From Sipunculus nudus (taxonomy: Eukaryota > Annelida > Sipuncula > Golfingiida > Sipunculidae), in contig CM049316.1 of assembly GCA_026874595.1 (NCBI GenBank), positions 33,611,339-33,675,338 of the forward strand: DNA of 64,000 bases, written 5' to 3'. The position numbers were made by a program, and so were the translations under genes. Shown here one piece after another: positions 60,991 through 64,000 of this stretch; the stretch's first letter is position 1, and the number at the start of each line of letters is the position of its first letter. The notes beneath the pieces were generated by a model. It saw nothing but the letters and a program-made list of their open reading frames with translations. It was not told the origin of the DNA and made no database searches.

Positions 60991-63419
60991 TATAGCTTCA
61001 TTAAGGTGGGGTTGGACCCCTGAGTTATTGGGAGATATTGCAAGGACAATTAAATAAAAAAAAAGACTGGTTTCTTAGAGTTTCGGTGTTGAGTTAACGA
61101 TGTTATGAGAGCGATAATAGCATATTCGGCGATAATATTGCTTCACCTTGATGACGTGATAATAAATGATTATGAATAACAAATATTTCCATTAATAAAA
61201 CGCAGCTTCATGTTCGCATATAAAAAAAACAATCGCTTTTCGAATGAGCGATAATATAATTAATCAAGTGGAACAACCGTTTTCGATTCGGGAATTTTCG
61301 AAAATACAATGTTGTAAAACTGTATCTCCACTATTAACTGTATAATAAGCAACACGGAGCGAAAGTGATTTTACATTAATCATTTGTTCTTATAAGATAT
61401 AAACTTTTATAACTTTAGTTTCAGTCCTTTGCGGATGTACGCGCTCGGAGGTATGCGGAGCTATCTTATTTTATTGTTATACCATGGATGAACCGGAAAC
61501 TCACAACAGCCTAAATACTTATTTCTCTATTAATCTTAGGGTTCTTATGTTGAAAGTATATGTGCTCCAAATGTGTATTCCTTTTAATCTTAACTTATCA
61601 CTCACAGGTCAGTTGAGCCAAACAGATTTTTTAATTTTGAGATTTCCCCCTTTTCGTTGGGTAATCGTGTGCAATTATTTTGCCGTGGCACTGAAATTTA
61701 TTTTAAATGATTTAATGTTTTTTACGCAAGCTGTCGTTCGTCTTGGTGCAGTGTTTAACTCAGTATATAAATAAAATTCCTACCGTAACTGTCATTTTCC
61801 TACATATATGTTCACTTATATCTTTTACGAGTTTTATTTGAATTTAAATATCATGACTAAGTAACGTAAAAATTTAACATTTAAAATTAGGCAAATCAGC
61901 GAGAGGGTTTCATCTAAGAAAGAAAAGTTCCAGCTGGAAACTCACCGGGTTTTTTTCACAGTGGACTCGGTGGAGATTCGTTTTGGAACCTTCCAAGGAT
62001 TCTTTTTCGAACCTTCCAAGGGTTCTTTTCGGGGGTCACCTATTATTATAATTAGGCCACCGCAGGGTAATCTGAAATCGATTTTATTTTGGAGGGTGTT
62101 GATGGTGTGAGGGGGGGGGGGGGGTAACTTGAAATGGGGGTACCTGAAGTCCGTGGTCTGTCGTTACAGGCCAGCTAAGAATATGCCACCAGCAATTATT
62201 AATACCAATTTTAAATTCATCTATGAACAGGACCCTGTAATCTGGAAAATGTAAAATACATGAACATGGTGGTACCTGTGTGGCTGGTGGTCCTGTTTCT
62301 TTTAAGGGAGTGGCCAGAGGCTTTTTGAATCTATATTTGAAACATATGGTGAAACATATACTAAGCTGACATCAGACAAGCCACACGTTTAAAATTGGTA
62401 AGTAGGTTAACTGCTTTTATTGAAAAGGAACGAGTATGCGTATTTTATCAAGAAGGTTTAAAGTTTGTGTGAGAAAACAGATGGCCTGCCAAAAATAGGA
62501 AAATAGTGGAGTTGATATCTAGGCATGTTCTCCATTTTGGCTTTTCAACCTTGTGGCGTAGGCTATAGACTGTCTAAGGCAACGTTGTATACTTTTTGAA
62601 CATACATTCACAAACTCAAAATCCTGAATAATGATAATTTTTGGTATTATAGTACTTAATCTGCAAAACCTTTGTCTTTGAATTAAGAGGATGGGAAGAA
62701 CAAGCCTCTTTGATATATTCTATATCCTCGTGATTCCATGTAACATATTACCTGGTTCTGGAATCCAATGCAACGCATACATTATTTATGCCCCTCCCCT
62801 TCCTCCCAGGACAGGAAGGCTATAGGCGTTGATGAGATTATTTCTATATCCATATTTGGGCATTGTTTTTTATCTGGGATTTTCTGTTGGCGCTAGAACT
62901 CCAGTATATCTGATTAAAAATAGCTGGAACGCACAATGACAGTCCTAGGTCACAGGAAATCTTCGAATTCGATAAATCAAAATAGGTCAAAGTCAAGTTA
63001 ATCGAAAAACCTTAAAATATTTGTTCCTGTTATATATTTTTGTTATATATTTCTAGCAAGATTTTTTAGCCATCGCTCTGAATTTTATAGATTTATTAGA
63101 GCTCCTAACATTCCAGAAGCTTATTGTCTTTTCATTGCAAATAAGTCATGATCAAAGGTACTGAAAAAGCACAGAATCGGGGTTTTTTTTCATATCTTTG
63201 TGAAGAATAATCGGAGCCATTTTATTCGTCATTCCATGGTCTTTTTATATGTAGCTGCCTCAATCTGCTGTCGCCATGGTTACGAATTTTTAAGGAAAGT
63301 CTTTTTATTCGAAAATAAATTAGGTCTTATTTTTCTATGTTGGTCATTTTTAAAGATAGAGAGGTCTAATTTTTTTCCATCAGGCAGCGCTGTAATAGTT
63401 TCACGAGTTTTTATATAAA
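60991..63419. other. intergenic stretch, no gene seen
   Basis: No exon recognised. A poly-G run is at 62110-62123. A short tandem motif ('aaccttccaagg.ttcttttcg') occurs twice at 61988-62032. Confidence 0.5.
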
Positions 63420-63720
63420 GTCTAGCCAGATCTCGTACGTTTTCTCGTCAAACGAGATTTTGCGATATTTGACTATTGTCGCTCCTAACTGTAGGCCACA
63501 ATTCTTGAGCAATCGCTCTCAACGTTATACTGTTGATAGAAAAACCATCAAGGACAAGGTCATAAAACTGCATAACTTCGTCAAATATTGTCCTATCTAC
63601 ACAAAATATAGCTAATTTTATTTGTCTATGTATTTTCCATTATAAGGTCCTGTCCTCCAGGATGTGCCAGTCTGTCAGTATGTCTGTCTGGTCGTCTGTT
63701 GTTGCCTGCTTGTTCTTTGA
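63420..63720 (-). repeat. reverse-orientation relative of the element at 2100-2960
   Basis: The reverse complement contains ATTGTGGCCTACAG and AATCTCGTTTGACGAGA, matching 'aatgtggcctccag' and 'atctcgtttggcgaga' at 2543-2600. A GTCT-rich tract is at 63671-63695. It is partial and diverged. Confidence 0.5.
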
Positions 63721-64000
63721 TCTGAAATATGTCATTCTGCATTCTACATTGTTATGGCAGTGCTTCTGAAAGGTATACGGATAAAAGAACAAGGAAATAT
63801 ATCCGGTCTGACAGATAAAGTTCCACATCAGACGCGGCTAGATGGTGACTCAGAAATCATAGAAATGTTTGTTACGTATGACGCCAAAGATGCATCGGTT
63901 TTTTTTATAACTATATGGATGATTTTGATGAGAAGACAAAACCTGTGTGATATAGGACCATGACCTAGGAGAGTGGCCTTGATCTTGAATAATTCCATAT
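63721..64000. other. window end, no gene seen
   Basis: The plus frame at 63754-63963 is open but resembles no family I know, and lacks a supporting splice context. Confidence 0.4.

Overview
This is a eukaryotic window, AT-rich and repeat-dense. It was read by assembling exons by eye. The most likely source is a marine mollusc or a close lophotrochozoan. This is inferred from an Aplysia-type ADP-ribosyl cyclase gene, an invertebrate digestive-type S1 protease gene, and interspersed repeats built like the bivalve 'pearl' / Helentron-associated elements (tandem core, ACGG-like microsatellite, terminal hairpin). There is no bacterial gene organisation, no CRISPR array and no rRNA.

Two protein genes can be fully assembled, both on the minus strand with consistent GT/AG junctions and reading phase. 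(1) 1172-13501: an eight-exon ADP-ribosyl cyclase / CD38-CD157 family gene of 302 codons. It has an N-terminal signal sequence and a C-terminal hydrophobic tail resembling a GPI-attachment signal. (2) 30296-54205: a six-exon S1 serine protease (chymotrypsin/elastase-like) of 270 codons. It has a signal peptide, an intact His-Asp-Ser triad and a TATA box at 54256-54263. I see no functional link between the two genes.

Layout: 1-1171 is the 3' flank of the cyclase. 1172-13501 is the cyclase, with two pearl-like elements sitting 35-55 bp from splice sites. 13502-25885 is intergenic, with a duplicated upstream segment, hairpins, SINE-like units and a family carrying YY1-like sites. 25886-30250 is a 54/57-bp minisatellite ending about 45 bp from the protease stop codon. 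30296-54205 is the protease. Its intron 2 is almost entirely a 40-bp satellite (about 7.7 kb). Its intron 4 holds two TIR elements. Its 11-kb intron 1 holds a duplicated block split by a second pearl-like family and a decayed non-LTR retrotransposon. 54480-55055 is a 33-bp tandem array just upstream of the protease promoter. 55056-64000 is intergenic, with a 121-bp tandem repeat, a large pearl-like element (57510-60273), AT microsatellites and a strong hairpin.

Most long open frames in the window are by-products of tandem repeats whose period is a multiple of three, or of AT/GT microsatellites, and are not annotated as genes.
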